Made by a program: the position numbers and the translations under genes. Shown here in pieces: positions 22,876 to 35,294 of a stretch of DNA of 64,000 nucleotides (positions within the stretch are counted from its first letter, which is position 1; each line of letters begins with the position of its first letter). The notes under the pieces are model-generated. The model saw only the letters and a program-made list of their open reading frames with translations, was not told where the DNA came from and made no database searches. The stretch lies in contig OX235273.1 of the NCBI GenBank assembly GCA_944472155.2, positions 86,236,793 to 86,300,792 on the forward strand, given 5' to 3'. Source of the stretch: Trichobilharzia szidati (lineage: Eukaryota; Platyhelminthes; Trematoda; Strigeidida; Schistosomatidae).

Positions 22876-23589
22876 TTACTTTCCTGCTATATTTCCATCT
22901 CTGTCTGGATGTACATGATTTCCGACTTCATATTTATACGACCAAAATGGATTCCTTTGATTCAGAAGATACACAGTTTCCCACAAATTCATTGTTTTCA
23001 GAATAATTGATATTTGGTAAATATGGAGTGTGTTTGCAATGCATTATACTAGCTTAGCTGGATCAGAAAAGCTCGACGTAAAAGAAATTTTGTTTCAGAA
23101 AAGCAGCGTGCTTATCATACTTTAATACATGTTGTTTACAATGTCTAAAACAAAAAACACCGCTTGGGACTTACTATGTCCAACGGTTATTGAACATAAT
23201 CGTTAGGCTGTAAATGCAAATTCGCTGAATTACATGGGATATGTATTACAGACTCAGTTTCTATTTATTTAGAGGTATAGTATGTGTTCCCAAGTACAGG
23301 GAATTTGAAAGTACTTACGTAAGGTCGCGGAATCACGTTGTGAAGCTAGTGGCTGTTGGTTTGCAAACTGCTTGGGAGGGATTCATGGTGCGTTGAAAAC
23401 CAGAGGCTGTCGAATTCATGTCATGGCTTCAAACAAATTTAAGTGGTGCACATACTGATTTTCTGTTTCTTTTCTACCCAGTCACTCTTTTTGTGTTACT
23501 GTTAAACGTGACAAATTAAGACGTTATCCTGTTTATTCTTTGGCTCAGTTACATTTAGTTGCTAGTATAATTTCAAATTAGATTTCGTC

Positions 23590-23750
23590 ACGAACCATTA
23601 TCAGTTACAGAGTCAGTGGAAGCCAAGGAGCACTGATCACCTGTTTCTTCCTAGTCTGAGACTGCTCGGCAGTACTGTCGCACGACTCCATCACGGATTG
23701 AACTCAGGATCTTTAAGTTACAAATCAGACACATTCACTATTTAGTTGCT
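23590..23750 (-). mobile_element. Degenerate SINE A copy
   Basis: Reverse-orientation blocks: GAACCATTATCAGTTACAGA, TTCTTCCTAGTCTGAGACTG and a decayed B-box region (GGATTGAACTCAGGATCTTT). The hammerhead segment is no longer recognisable. Confidence 0.5.
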
Positions 23751-24079
23751 GAAAATAATCAAATTCCTTCAAGCACGAAAGCTGAATATTAATGAGGCAT
23801 GTCATGAATTCCTGCTGAGATGTCGCAACCAGAGTAGAGGGGATGTTTCCCTGTGACATTGTTTGGCTGTGGTGGTAAACTCTGCACTGAAAGAAGCTAC
23901 AATTCATGAATTATTAGGCAGAATCTCAAACCTTGTAAGACCGTAATGGGAGATGGCTGAATCAATAAATGATTAACTACAAATTGCTGTCATAAAACAT
24001 ATAAGTTTGGTGTTTAGAAAAAGTCACTAGTCGAAATTATCTCTGCTATTGACGCCATATTTCTACCCATCGCATACAT

Positions 24080-24330
24080 AAGTGTCTGAGCATATTTCAA
24101 AGAACTTGTGACTGAATGGTGAAGAAGTCTTCAGCCACGCAGTCGCTCGTTACATGATAGATAGTAGCCGCAAAACTGGCGTTTTAAAATCATTTAAGAT
24201 AATTAAACTACAAGTTATTTCCAGTCTGCTACTTGTCATTGAAGCTGTGGCGATTAAACAATTAAGACCCAACTTGTGCAGTCAGCAGGAAACGATTATC
24301 ATTCCTTCTCTAAGATAATAAGAGAATTTT
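24080..24330 (+). pseudogene. PLE endonuclease C-terminal relic
   Basis: The + frame reads VSEHISKNL-stop-LNGEE, then VARYMIDSSRKTGVLKSFKI and VIEAVAIKQLRPNLCSQQET. It aligns residue by residue with the C-terminus of the PLE ORF at 19-20.5 kb (FSEHVPKSLRLKG..., SFKIINKQ..., LKPDLCVQKE). Truncated and carrying a stop, it is dead. Confidence 0.65.
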
Positions 24331-25069
24331 CTTTTTTCTCTTGTTAATTTTGTCAATGTCAGTTAATATACTTTGGTTAATTTGTTGTCTTCACCCATAC
24401 TCGTGACCTCAGTATTTAGGGTCTACTCAACTTATTACTATTTTAATCATTTGGAACCATCAAAACTTATAACCCTTACTTAACATATGCTAGTGATTCC
24501 ATTTTTACACTCTCAATTAATATTCAGCTTCCGTCCCTTACCCTGGAATATATATATATACCAGCAAGCCTACTGACACCCCTACTTCTCTTCTTTCAAC
24601 TCCTTTTCTATTCAGTTACATAACAGTACTGGTTATCATCTCCTAACTAGCTGATTAAATTATGTGAATATATGGAAAAAATGATACTAATATTGTTTTA
24701 GGTTGTATGCAGTTGGAAAGAGTCAACGAAATGAGATGTTATCATGTTGTTGTCCTTGCTTTGCTCAAGTTCTTTAAAAGATGTCATAGGATTATTAAAA
24801 GTAGCCCTGAACGACAAGGACAACCAATACCATTCATATTGATCATCAGACTTATCTATAAAGAAATTATTGCATCAGTTCAAAAAGACTCTTGAGTTTT
24901 AACTCAAATGCGGTATTGTGAGTCTAATCATAGTAGGTTCAACAACACTTCCAAGTTATTCATAAGTTTTGTTTTTAGAAAAACGTATATTTATCTTTCT
25001 ACTAACAGAATAAATTCAAACTTAATCAAGAAATGATTATGCGAAATACAATAAAATTCATGTTTTTCA

Positions 25070-26545
25070 CAATGTGCATTTTCGCCTCAAAGCACTGAAA
25101 ACGAACCCAGAGACTGCGGTAGATGTGCTGATACCATCATTGCAAATGGTTTGGAAGAAAGAAAAGTTGCCTACCGATTGGAAGAAAAGCTGGTTATCTT
25201 GTGAGACTATCAAAGAAGGACGACTTACGCCTCTGCAAGGACTGATGCGTCATCCTGGAGAGAATAAATGATGCACTGGATACAGAACTCCGCCAACAAG
25301 GATCAAGCTGGATTCAGGAAAGGCTAATCATGTACTGATCGAATTGCAACACTACACACTATCATCGGAAAAAGCATAGAATAGCAGTTAAACCTCTATC
25401 TTAACTTCATCGGCTTTGAATAGGCCTTCAATAGCGTTGACCGAGAAGCAATTCGGAAACTACTTCAACACTACGGAGTGCACTACCCGAAACCTTTATC
25501 AGCCTCATTCAACAGCTATATGACAATTCCAGGTGTCAGGTGATCCACAACGGAAAACTCAGCGAGACGTTAAAAGTAAATACAGGAGTAAGACAATGCT
25601 GTTTGCCTATTATCACCGATGATATTCTTAATCGTGGTGGACTGGATTATGTGTCCGACTGTATGAGGTGAGAAGACAGCAATACGCTGGACGACCGACG
25701 AGAAGACTCCCAAAGATCTGGATTCCGCAGATGATATATGTCAAATGACACACAAACTCGAAGACTTGCAGGCAGGCAAAAACCAATAAACTAAATGGCG
25801 AACAGAGGACTCCAGATGAACATAGAGAAGACAGAGTTGATGAAGATAACCAACGAACCGCAACAATAACAGCAACCAGCACCAATTATCATCAACGGAA
25901 GAAATCTGAAATAGGTTACTTCCTTCACTTATTCAGCCGGGAAGCATCATTTCAACCACATGCAACCGGAACGGATGAAGTTGTCAAAGCCAGACAGAAT
26001 CGGAAAGGCAAGATACGCCTTCATCAACCTGAAACCATTTTGGAAGTCTTCTGTGCTCAGTCAGCATAAAGAAAAATAGTCGGTTCTTTTATGTGGGTCA
26101 GAAACTTGCATTGAGTATCACGAAAAGGATTTCCAATAAGTAACAGACTTTTATCAACAGCTGCTTTCCATAACTCCATACTGAAGATTAAACGGCTAAC
26201 CAGAAAGAATTAGTAACAAGAAACTGTAGGAACAAACCAACAGGCGAGAGCCGATCGCTTAGCAAATATTTAGGAGGAAATGGAGATGGATCGGGCATAA
26301 GGTCGTCGAATAACATTGCCTGCAATGTAGGCCGTCACTTGAGTGGAATCCAAATGGGAAGCGAAGAGTGAGTTGTCAGTGCAAGGGTGACATGGAGGAG
26401 ATCGTGCAAGGAGGAGGTGAGAGATTATGAGGATCGTGGAACCATCTAAAGAGGACAGCAGAAAATAGAAGCAAGCAGAGATGTGTTGTTGAAGCCCTAT
26501 GTTCCACTCTGAACCTAAGGGAATAATAATAATCAATAAATAAAG
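25070..26545 (+). pseudogene. RTE/SR2-like LINE, degenerate
   Basis: Blocks of an RTE-clade RT in order on +: LKALKTNPETAVDVLIPSLQ, KEKLPTDWKK, LCKD, RINDALDTELRQQ, motif A as LYLNFIGFE-stop-AFNSVDRE (about 25400), DLDSADDIC (motif C, about 25715) and then MNIEKTELMK-like and GRNLK segments. The end is GTTGAAGCCCTATGTTCCAC plus AATAATAATAATC. There are stops, frameshifts and a deletion between LCKD and VILERINDAL. The catalytic Asp of motif A is Gly (GGC). Only the last portion of the element is present. Confidence 0.8.
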
Positions 26546-28489
26546 TCCAGTGCCAAAATGAGTCTTGAGAAATAGAAGCAGTAAACAGTGAAACTCTTTC
26601 AATAGAAGAGAATAAAATATGTTTTGATCTGCCACAAACTAGAAGAGACAACTTTTTATCTACTACACAATTGTCTGTTAAATCGCATCACATTCAAAAT
26701 TACCACCAAAATTTTCTGTAAGATCCATGGTAGTCTGTTTATGAAGCATTGCTTTTAGTATACATCATGACTAGATGGAATTATCTAGAGTGTTACTATC
26801 TCCCTCTTGCAATAAAGCCGTGCATAATTCTCTTTGAAATATTTTCCTTCGGCAGTGAACCTTAATAGTAATATAGCTTATATTCTTTTTAACTATAAAA
26901 TCTGCCTTTTTATTCTTAGACGTCTTCTCAATGTCGGTGTTTGGAAATATCCCTTCAACTACTGAAGGAAAGTGAAGAGAATGGACGGATTTACTAGCCT
27001 GGAGGTTGTATATATTATTATCCTATTTCATAATCATTGAAATTCTGTTATTTAGGGATGCCAGATTCGTCTATTTTCTGCTCTCATTCATGGTATTAAC
27101 CCAAGATCATGTCGATGGATGAAAAAGAGAGACATTAAGTTATCATAATCGAAAGATTATATACTACTAAGATAAATTAAAAGCATATATACATATGCAT
27201 CTAAAAATTCACAGAAATCAAATTACAACTGACTGAATTAGAAATAATGGTTATTGTTTTACTCTTTTTTCAGATATTTCCCCCATTTTCATTACTACCA
27301 CTTATTGTCAGGTCAAAGGCCAGTTTGACACCTATGGTGTATTTTTTCGACCAATTTTTTGTCTTATTTGAAGGGCCAAGTTTCAATTAGATCAATAATA
27401 CATTCATTAAACGGTCAAGCAGAAATGCATACATATAGACTAATAAAAGCTTATACATCTTTCAGTTACTAGGATAAACTTATGAATATATATATATATT
27501 GTCTAAGTAATGAATGTCCTTAAACAGCTTTACTCATTAATTTGTGACAATTAATGTCAGCTATTTAAAGCTAAACTATGGTTGCATTACAATTTTTAAT
27601 CAATAAATGACTGAAATGATGGACACAAGCTAAACTCTATGCTTATCAATAGATAGATTCGAATCAATTGAAAACTGCTATACAATTTCGTCTTAAACTC
27701 AAACCAAACAAGCACGTCCATTATCAGTAAACAGTAATCATATGTAGCCCATTGTTTCTTAGTATGATGCATTTCAAAAGCTACTGATTTCTACCTATAC
27801 AAATGTTATGCAATGATAGGCTTACTATCTAAGAACGCTAAAAGTTCTTTGAGATATATAGTGTTTTTGAGATGTTGGAAATGAGTGATTGTATGTTGCT
27901 GAATATGACTGAAGTCTAATATGAGGGAGCATATTTGCTGTCTTCGTATCTTCTTCTGTCTTCTCACTCTCTTCAATGTTCACCCGAAATTACTTTGTAT
28001 TCATATGATGTTCACTTTGTTCTGGGGCAATGCATTGCTACACGACTTTCAGTTTATTTCCATATCTCACTGTTCTAGTTTTATCTTCACCAAATCTTGT
28101 ATGTCTTAGCAAGACATCCGTTTTGGTATTCATAATGAGAACATTTTGTATTTATTTCGGTCTCAATAGTAGTTGATAGTGTGGCTACAATTTAAAAGTC
28201 CTACGATTGTTCTAGCACGAATTTGATTCTGACATAAAATTACTTAATTTTAACGTTATACATGACAGTTTCCTGTAGGAAATCAGAAATTTTATTTACT
28301 AAAGTGCTATCAACTTATATTAATACTAGAAATCAAAAAACGGATTTTTGAATTTGCAATTTCTATCTTCAACATGAGACTTAACTAACTGTCCATAAAG
28401 TAAACTTTGCAGTAGATGAAAAGAAAGCATGATCAGGATCACTGATACAGTCTACATACTTCATTCTTAAATATTTTTTAAATATATTT

Positions 28490-28660
28490 AGGACTCTCGG
28501 CGACCATGCACATGGTCCGGGGTTCGATCGCCTGCCAACGCACATCCGATATCTATGGTCGGCCTGCAAAATTTGGGCTACCGATATCCATGCTGAAAAT
28601 TCCATACTTGTACTGAAAATACGGTGTGGCATCAAGCTGCAATAAAAATATTTATTTAAT
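28490..28660 (+). mobile_element. SINE C copy
   Basis: Head GGCGACCATGCACATGGTCC, B box GGGGTTCGATCGCC, body TATCTATGGTCGGCCTGCAA...AATTTGGGCTACCGATATCC, end GTGGCATCAAGCTGCAATAA. The body is nearly identical to the copies at 32546 and 34930. Confidence 0.75.
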
Positions 28661-29214
28661 ATTTAAATCCACTTTCTATATTTATCGGTAGGTAAAACCT
28701 TCAATCCTGAGCAAGCTCATATACTTCCTGGGGTTGAGTTACAGCTTCACATAATACTGTTAAGAAAAACTGTGTCACTTCTGATTAAGTGGTTACACTG
28801 GTAATCTTGGTGATAGACAAACATATTTTACTTCACCAGTAATCATTTTTCGCCTAAAACAATTTGTTGGCAAAACTGCTGACTTCGAAATTGTATGGAA
28901 AGTTTAAGTATCAAAGGCAACAAGATTTTCTTTAAAGTGTACCTCTGTCAAGGTGACCATTGATAACAAACGCTAAAATCAGATCAGATACAGCTTCTGA
29001 TTGCTTCACACACTACGTTTAATATCAATTCAAAGTCTACTGTAGTGCACCACAACATCACCTTACAATACCTACCGGTAACATTTCACATGTGAACGCG
29101 AGATTCTGTCTGATCTATGTTTCCGAGCAGATACTGGAATTAGTTACCAGATGCCACCAGTCAACCAAAGAGAATCCATACTGTGTTTGCATACATAGAT
29201 CCCCTGCAGACTCA

Positions 29215-29380
29215 CTCCTTTACCTCACCAATCCAGTACTACGATTGGTGAAGATGAAAGGTTGGGTATGAGCCTAGCCACATCATCCCATAAAAATAAA
29301 CACCACTGCTACCGAAACTTTAAAGCTCCAGCTCGAAGTCGTATGTTGGACTGGGTACGTAAAGGAATAAAATAAAAAAG
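29215..29380 (+). mobile_element. SINE B copy, 5'-truncated
   Basis: It starts within the body (CTCCTTTACCTCACCAATCC), continues GATGAAAGGTTGGGTATGAG and ends in the RTE-like tail TATGTTGGACTGGGTACGTA plus AAGGAATAAAATAAAAAAG. 5' truncation is typical of target-primed insertion. Confidence 0.65.
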
Positions 29381-30724
29381 ATGAAGGCATAGATAAAATA
29401 TCGAAAGACGAAATGGACAGACAACTAGAAAATAATCGTAGTCACATTGTCTAATTCTAAGTGCTGGCTGAAATCAATGAACCAGGATGAGAGATTCACT
29501 ATAACTGTGCTCTTTGTTCGAAGCTGGGTAGGTGAAGCCGATCGACAGTAAATCCTGGATATGTAAGTGTACTTCGATCAATTGAACTTGTATGCCAGCT
29601 CAAGATAATATAGTTTCAGAGTTGACTATTCTACGCATAATAGTGTAGTGTGGCGAATTATTCCGAAATAGGATAAATAATTTCAAAGCACTTGAATGTA
29701 TTGTTCAGTAGTATGAGATAATATGTCTTGAGAACTTGTAATGTTTGAAGTTTATTTGGATGTTTATATCAGATTACAATTTCAGTGATGATCGTTTTAC
29801 TCTGAATGGAGTGAATCGGGGTAATCTGGTATTGAAAGTAAAGTGAATAGCTGATTAGATTAGCTAGGGTGTTAATTGGATTATAATTAACCAAGTACAT
29901 CATCAGTGTCATAGGGGGAATTTGTATTTATCATGTAATATGATAAGAAATTAGTACTTTTTAAATTTGGTTGTGCACTGAATAGATAGTATATCAATAG
30001 AAGTGCAGCAATGTCTTACAATTAGAAATCGGCGGATAAGTGTGTAAAATATTGAAGTAAATTAGTGAGTAGTGAATTCTGTGATTGCTGAGCCTCCAAA
30101 ACTCAAACAAGGAAAACCACCCAAGTGTCTTGAGGGACAACAAGATCAAACTAATAATTAATCATGTAAAATTGATTTGTGTATATAGTCACATGAATAC
30201 TAACCGTTACTAGCATTAAGACTTCTGAGGTTCGACTGGGAGATGGTTAAAATTTTGATGAAAAGACTTACTAAACTTTTAATGGGATCAAACTGATGAG
30301 TACTTGTGGCTTGATAGCTGTGAGCCATACTTCAGTTTAGGTCATTTGGGAAGTGCTGAAGAGTTTGAATCTAGGACAAAACCCGATTTCTAGCACAATC
30401 TGATGGTTTATGAAATCGATGAAATAAATTTTAGAAGACACATTTAAATCCCTCTTTTTGCATGCACAAAGTTTACGTCGGTCATTAGGCTGAGCAGTAA
30501 TGTGATCATATCTTACCGGTCAGTCTGAGATAAGAAATAAACGATGTTCTGAAATGTAATAGTTTCTGTTACAAATTATACCACGCGATATGTAAAAAGA
30601 ATATCAGGATATCAGCATTAATTGTTTCGTTATTATCTTAAAACTACTAAAGGCCAATAATTTGCCTCTATTTCATGCGCACATGAGTTCAGAAATAGAT
30701 AATTTTGTGCAGAATAGGTGTATC

Positions 30725-31047
30725 TTCAGTGTCCATCCAGTCAAGTGTGAAAATGGATGTCCCGCCGATGACATTGGTTGGGGTCGCACTAAATCACGAA
30801 TTGGTAGAAGTTAGAATTTTATGGGCTATTTAAGTGGGTCCCAGTGGCTGAATGGTATATGAGCTTGCCTTGTAACTGGAAGGTCCTGGGTTCGAACCCC
30901 TGTGGTGGGTGCGTACTGCAGATGATTCCCAAACTAGGATGAAACAGCTGTCCAGTACTCCTTGTTGGACTTCAATGGTTCTCTAACTGATATCAATCCG
31001 TGGTCATACTCGTAAAAACAAATCTAATCCTTACAAACAATTAAAAA
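30725..31047 (+). mobile_element. SINE A copy (tail type 2)
   Basis: It includes the upstream body (GTCCCGCCGATGACATTGGT), A-box region CCCAGTGGCTGAATGGTATA, B box GGGTTCGAACCCC, a hammerhead relic at 30913-30958 and the tail ACTCGTAAAAACAAATCTAA, then TCCTTACAAAC. Confidence 0.8.
30913..30958 (+). ncRNA. Hammerhead ribozyme relic in SINE A
   Basis: Stem I GTACTG (30913-30918) pairs perfectly with CAGTAC (30953-30958). The core is CAGATGA (30919-30925), one change from canonical CTGATGA. Stem II is TCC/GGA, GAAA starts at 30941, stem III is the ACAGCTGT palindrome, and the cleavage-site C is at 30952. Compared with the 21155 copy, stem I differs by one base and position 4 of the core is A instead of C. 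Confidence 0.65.
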
Positions 31048-31249
31048 TAAAAATGAAGTATATTGATACATCACAATATCATAAAGAGATACATTGTTTG
31101 ATACAATCGGTTCACTTTATGGATATAGAGAAAACAATTAAACTTAATTCATCTGAATCTTGTGATGTATATGTGCAATACATTCTAGACAATCTGATCA
31201 TACACTTATCATAGGAATTTCCATTAAAAATTAATAAAGCGGTAAGGGT

Positions 31250-31472
31250 GCGTCGGTGGCACGGCGGTTAGGATGCTCGCCGACCATGCACATAGTCCGG
31301 GGTTCGATCCTCCGCCAACTCACTCCTTTACCTCGCTAAGCCAGAAATAATGCTGGTGAAGAGGAAAGGTTGGGCATGAGGTTAGCAACCCCATCCTGTA
31401 AAATAAACACTTACAGAAACTTCAAGCCTCTAGCTTGAAGCCCTAAATTCCACTGGGGAACGTGAGGGAAAA
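31250..31472 (+). mobile_element. SINE B with 14-bp target-site duplication
   Basis: Full-length: head GCGTCGGTGGCACGGCGGTT, B box GGGTTCGATCC, RTE-like end TTGAAGCCCTAAATTCCACT plus GGGAAAAAA. The duplication AAAGCGGTAAGGGT is exact at 31236-31249 and 31473-31486, proving the element limits and LINE-type insertion. Confidence 0.9.
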
Positions 31473-32545
31473 AAAGCGGTAAGGGTTGAGATAATGAACA
31501 TAAATCAAATTAAAAGTCCATACTGAAGGTTGGAGTGCAATGAAGACCAATGGAGCAAATAAAGCAGGGATAATACTGAATTTTTTGAGGTTTCTAAACA
31601 AAACTTACCAAGGTAGTCCTAGCATGACAAAAACATAAGTTCTACTTAAACGTTTTGATCGTTAAGGCTTCTACAAACACCCTCAACATGTCTTTAAAAG
31701 ACAGAGGAATATCTGTTTTATATCTTGTTCCAGTAAGGATTTGCAGCTGAAGAGCCTGGCTGTTTATTTTAATCGTTAATAGGTTTGGAGGGCTCATTGT
31801 CCTTCTGAAGTCACTTAAAATTTTCATCAGTAGCCCTTACTTGTAGAGATCAAAGAGTCCTTCCTTCCAACCATATGTGGTCACTCTTACAGTTGAATTT
31901 ATAGGTAGAGTGTGATGTGAAATCATTTTTCACTTTTCTAAGGGCTCAGAAGGATATTAAGACTTCCAGTTCTCAGTGATTCTGATTATGACTGTATGAA
32001 ATCTTTTTGATGTCAGTATTCACTCTCTGTCTAAGTATCAAGCTACTGTGACCGTCCATTTAATACATGCTTTTTCCACAGCAAGCCGAGGAATAATCCT
32101 CGATGTTGTGACTACTTAACATCTGCTTATTTACCTGTCCCCTTAGTTATCTTCAATCAGGGTTTCTGTCAGTATTCTTTCTCCATCTTCCAGTGTATCA
32201 GCTGTGCATATTCAATGAGTCCCATTAAACATCTTGGTTGTTGTTTTACCTTCAAAATAAGTTTTTAATTTGGCCGTTTTTCATTCCCTTACCCTGTTAA
32301 CGCTTTATAATTTTTAAAAAAATTCCTGTAACAAGTAGGTGTGTGATCAGAATGTTTTAAATGTGTTGTGCAGATACACTACGCAATTCAGATAAATGAA
32401 GTCTGTCTTACTGTTTTGTCGACAGACAATTGTTGATGGAGTTTCGCCCACTTTTATTTAAAATCCCTACTTGTCGAAGTCAAGCAATACTAGTTTCTTG
32501 GCAGTTAGTCTGATTCAGTTGTTTTTGAGGTAAAAGAAAAAGAAA

Positions 32546-32735
32546 GTCGGTGGCACAATGGTTAGGACTCTCGCCGACCATGCACATGGTCACGGGTTCG
32601 ATCCCCTGCCGACGCACACCCGATATCTATGGTCGGCCTGCAAAATTTGGGCTACCGATATCCATGCTTAAAATTCCATACTTGTACCAAAAAATACGGT
32701 GTGGAATCAAGCTGTAATCAAAAAGAATAAAAAAA
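32546..32735 (+). mobile_element. SINE C, full copy
   Basis: Head GTCGGTGGCACAATGGTTAG (A box), palindrome ACCATGCACATGGT, B box GGGTTCGATCCCC, closing CCGACGCAC, body CCGATATCTATGGTCGGCCT and end GGAATCAAGCTGTAATCAAA plus A-rich tail. The head is shared with SINE B, but the body and tail differ. Confidence 0.8.
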
Positions 32736-32738
32736 GTC

Positions 32739-33142
32739 AGCAAAGATATCTTTTCGGCGGTTCCATCCTCAAAAGCTGTACACTCGAATTTATATACGTA
32801 AGTTCACGTAGACACAGCTATTATTTAGTTCCACGGAATAACGATGGAGGTTAAAGGTTGTAATAATTTTCAAACTGATACGAAAGTCCGAAGGTGCGAA
32901 TATAGATTTCAAGGGGATGGGAGGCAAAGTTACATAGGGTTAGAAAAAAGCTGCGTGTGAACGGCACAAGTTTGGAGATAAATTGAAATAAGAGCTTTTA
33001 TAACTGGAAATTAAAAAAGTCAAACTAAACTAGATCCATGGTAAATATAGAGGTTGAACTAATTTCTTTTGAAAAAAACACGATACGATGCCTTTGACAA
33101 GGGCTTTTGAGGATGCAATCACTGAGAAGATATCTTCGCTAA
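32739..33142. repeat. Possible small terminal-inverted-repeat element
   Basis: GCAAAGATATCTTTTCGGCG...CATCCTCAAAAGC (about 32739-32775) is the inverse of GCTTTTGAGGATG...GAAGATATCTTCGC (about 33104-33141) with several mismatches. The roughly 400-bp unit has no coding frame. No clear target duplication was seen, so it could also be two unrelated inverted repeats. Confidence 0.4.
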
Positions 33143-33279
33143 ACTAGAGGTTCTTGTTTCTCAGTAGTTTTTGACAAATTGTTTCCAGTAAATGCCTTTA
33201 TGCCATGTTTGTTATCTAAATCGAGAATAAACAACCACCTTGCTTATTTTAAATATATATTCTGAATCTAAACACTTGA

Positions 33280-34080
33280 TTTCTAAAGCTGGATATATCT
33301 TGTTGGCAGAAGAAGCATCAAAGATAGGACTTCAGGTGAACATAGAGAAAACAGAGGTGATGAAAATTCCTGGGCAACACCACCAACAGCAACAACAACA
33401 ACAGACAACAATCAGCATAAATGGGAGGAACCTGAAAGAAACAACCTCTTTTACCTACCGAACTGGAAGCATCGTTTCAACTACAGGCGGACGGAACTGA
33501 TGAGGATATCAAAGCAAGAATTGGAAGAACAAGACAAGCTTTCACTACTCTCAAGTCTGTGTGGAGGTGAACAGCACTCAGCATCGAAACTAAGATCCGG
33601 ATTTTCAACTCCAATGTGAAGTCAGTGCTACTATACGGATCAGAGACTTGCACTGCGCGTCATAAAGAGCATCTCAAACAAACTACAGACCTTCATTAAC
33701 AGTTGTCTTCGCCCAATACTCAAGATCAGATGGCCGGCCAGAAAACATCAGCTATAGGGATCTTTCGGAGCAAACCAACCAGGAACCGATTGTGCAACAA
33801 ATAGGCAGGAAGAAATGGAGATGGATTGGCCATACTCTGAGTAAACCATCAGGTGACATCACTAGAAAAGCCATTGCTCGAGTGGAACCCGAAAGGGAAG
33901 CGGCGAGTTGGTCGTCAGTGCAAGGGTGACTTGGAGGAGGTCATGTGAAGAGGAGATGAAAACGTGTGGGCAGACTTGGAGCCAGGTGAAGATTCTAGCA
34001 GAGAACCGAACGCAATGGAGACGCACGGCTGAAGCCCTATGTTCCTCTAGGAATTAAAGGAAACAATAATAATGGCCTGA
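33280..34080 (+). pseudogene. RTE/SR2-like LINE, 3' part
   Basis: The + frames read LLAEEASKIGLQVNIEKTEV, a Gln run from a CAA repeat, SINGRNLKETTSFTY, then (shifted) KARIGRTRQAFTTLKSVWR, IRIFNSNVKSVLLYGSETC, a Lys/Arg-Trp region and RVTWRRSCEEEMKTCGQTW. The end is GCTGAAGCCCTATGTTCCTC plus AACAATAATAATGG. Several frameshifts and stops; the RT catalytic core is absent. Confidence 0.8.
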
Positions 34081-34337
34081 AGAAGTTATTGAAGGCAACT
34101 GCAATGCATTCACTTGCATATAATCATACATTTGGATGAAATAGGGTAGAAAAATTAAAAAGTAAATTGTTTAGGTGGAGTGAGATGTTACTCACTGAAT
34201 CTTTGTTCGTTGAATCACTACCAAACATGTGCACTAGAAATGACACAAGTCCTATACTGCATATACGGAAAATTGCAATAAACAACAAGGGTTAGAGAAA
34301 AGTATACCAGGCAAATTATAGAGCCGTGTGGATAGAT

Positions 34338-34460
34338 TGATATGATTGTGAGCAATAAGTTGTGCTTGAAACATCATCCAGTAATTAATACAGTATCACT
34401 GAGTGGGGTATATCGAATAAACTTGTCTAACATGGAATTATATTTTATCACAGTGCTCAA
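34338..34460 (+). repeat. PLE terminal repeat with hammerhead-like fold
   Basis: TGAT (34338-34341) pairs with ATC(C)A (34376-34380). Stem II GAGCA/TGCTT (34350-34354 and 34363-34367) is followed by GAAAC; the core reads ATGATTGT. The continuation ATCGAATAAACTTGTCTAAC, then ATGGAATTATATTTTATCAC and AGTGCTCAAG, is the terminal repeat also seen at 8.9 and 20.7 kb. Confidence 0.55.
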
Positions 34461-34507
34461 GTTCTTTCTACACAAATCATCTTAGTTCTTTTGATTTTGA
34501 TGTCACA

Positions 34508-34925
34508 TGTCGGTGGCATAGTGGCTAGGATTCTCGCCGGCCATGCATGGTCGGTCGGTCGGTTTTCGACATAGAACTTTGCACATATGTGAGGCAGTTC
34601 AAGTCGCCACACTCCATGTAGCACACAAAGCAAGAGAAGAAAGTAGAAGAAATGCATAATATAGTCAGTAAACAGAGGTGTGAGACAAAGGAATAGTAAT
34701 AACGAAGAACAAAACAGTTTAACTGGAAATTATAAGTCACAAGGAGTGGATGCATCTGCGCCAGCCATTGAGAACGATTTTGAGCCATGTCACCAATTGT
34801 TTCCAACCATTGGTTTTTACCGTCCTGAGGACCCCAACCAGTCAGGAAGTCTACATCTTCCTACGTGGCTTAGACTAACTGTTGTGGATTTCATTGGCTG
34901 GTGCCATGTTTTCGTTTTTACCACC
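34508..34925 (+). repeat. SINE head fused to repeat F
   Basis: A SINE B/C-type head (GTCGGTGGCATAGTGGCTAG, 34509-34528) breaks off after a GGTC repeat and runs into repeat F (blocks shared with 16675-16920). Open frames here (34680-34991 on +, 34525-34806 on -) are read-through of repeats, not genes. Confidence 0.5.
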
Positions 34926-34929
34926 GCTA

Positions 34930-35115
34930 GCTCTTTTCCAGCCGACCATGCACATGGTCTGGGGTTCGATCCCCTGCCGACGCACACCTGATATCTATGG
35001 TCGGCCTGCAAAATTTGGGCTACAGATATCCATGCTGAAAATTCCATACTTGTACTGAAAATACAATGTGGCATCAAGCTGTAATCAAAATAAATAAATA
35101 AAAAAAATAAAAACA
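34930..35115 (+). mobile_element. SINE C copy
   Basis: It starts inside the head (CCGACCATGCACATGGTCTG), with B box GGGGTTCGATCCCC, body ATCTATGGTCGGCCTGCAAA and end ATCAAGCTGTAATCAAAATA followed by TAAATAAAAAAAATAAAAAC. It lies about 180 bp upstream of exon 2. Confidence 0.75.
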
Positions 35116-35294
35116 AAGCAGTCTTTATATTTTTTCACACAATACTATAAATCTGATTGATCTATTGTTAAGTTGCACCATGGTTTAAAACTAAATTATG
35201 ATTGGATTAGAATTCGACCAGTCATACACCAGCTATATACTGATACTTGATACTTCGTAAACTTTGGTCATTTGTGATTATATATATTACTAAG

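Larger units (their letters stand above)
12596..35294 (+). other. Intron 1 (about 22.7 kb), filled with retroelements
   Basis: Donor GTAAGT is at 12596. The acceptor is probably the AG at 35293-35294 or slightly downstream. Recognised contents are listed separately (PLEs, RTE LINEs, SINEs A-E, a solo LTR). Pieces of more than 300 bases in which I see nothing firm include about 13970-14690, 16180-16670, 16925-17560, 18010-18980, 22880-23580, 24340-25070, 26545-28485, 29385-30720 and 31490-32540. Confidence 0.6.

Noticed and set aside
34525..35116. Overlapping 90-100-aa frames on both strands
   Set aside because: They run through a SINE head, repeat F and SINE C; repeat read-through.
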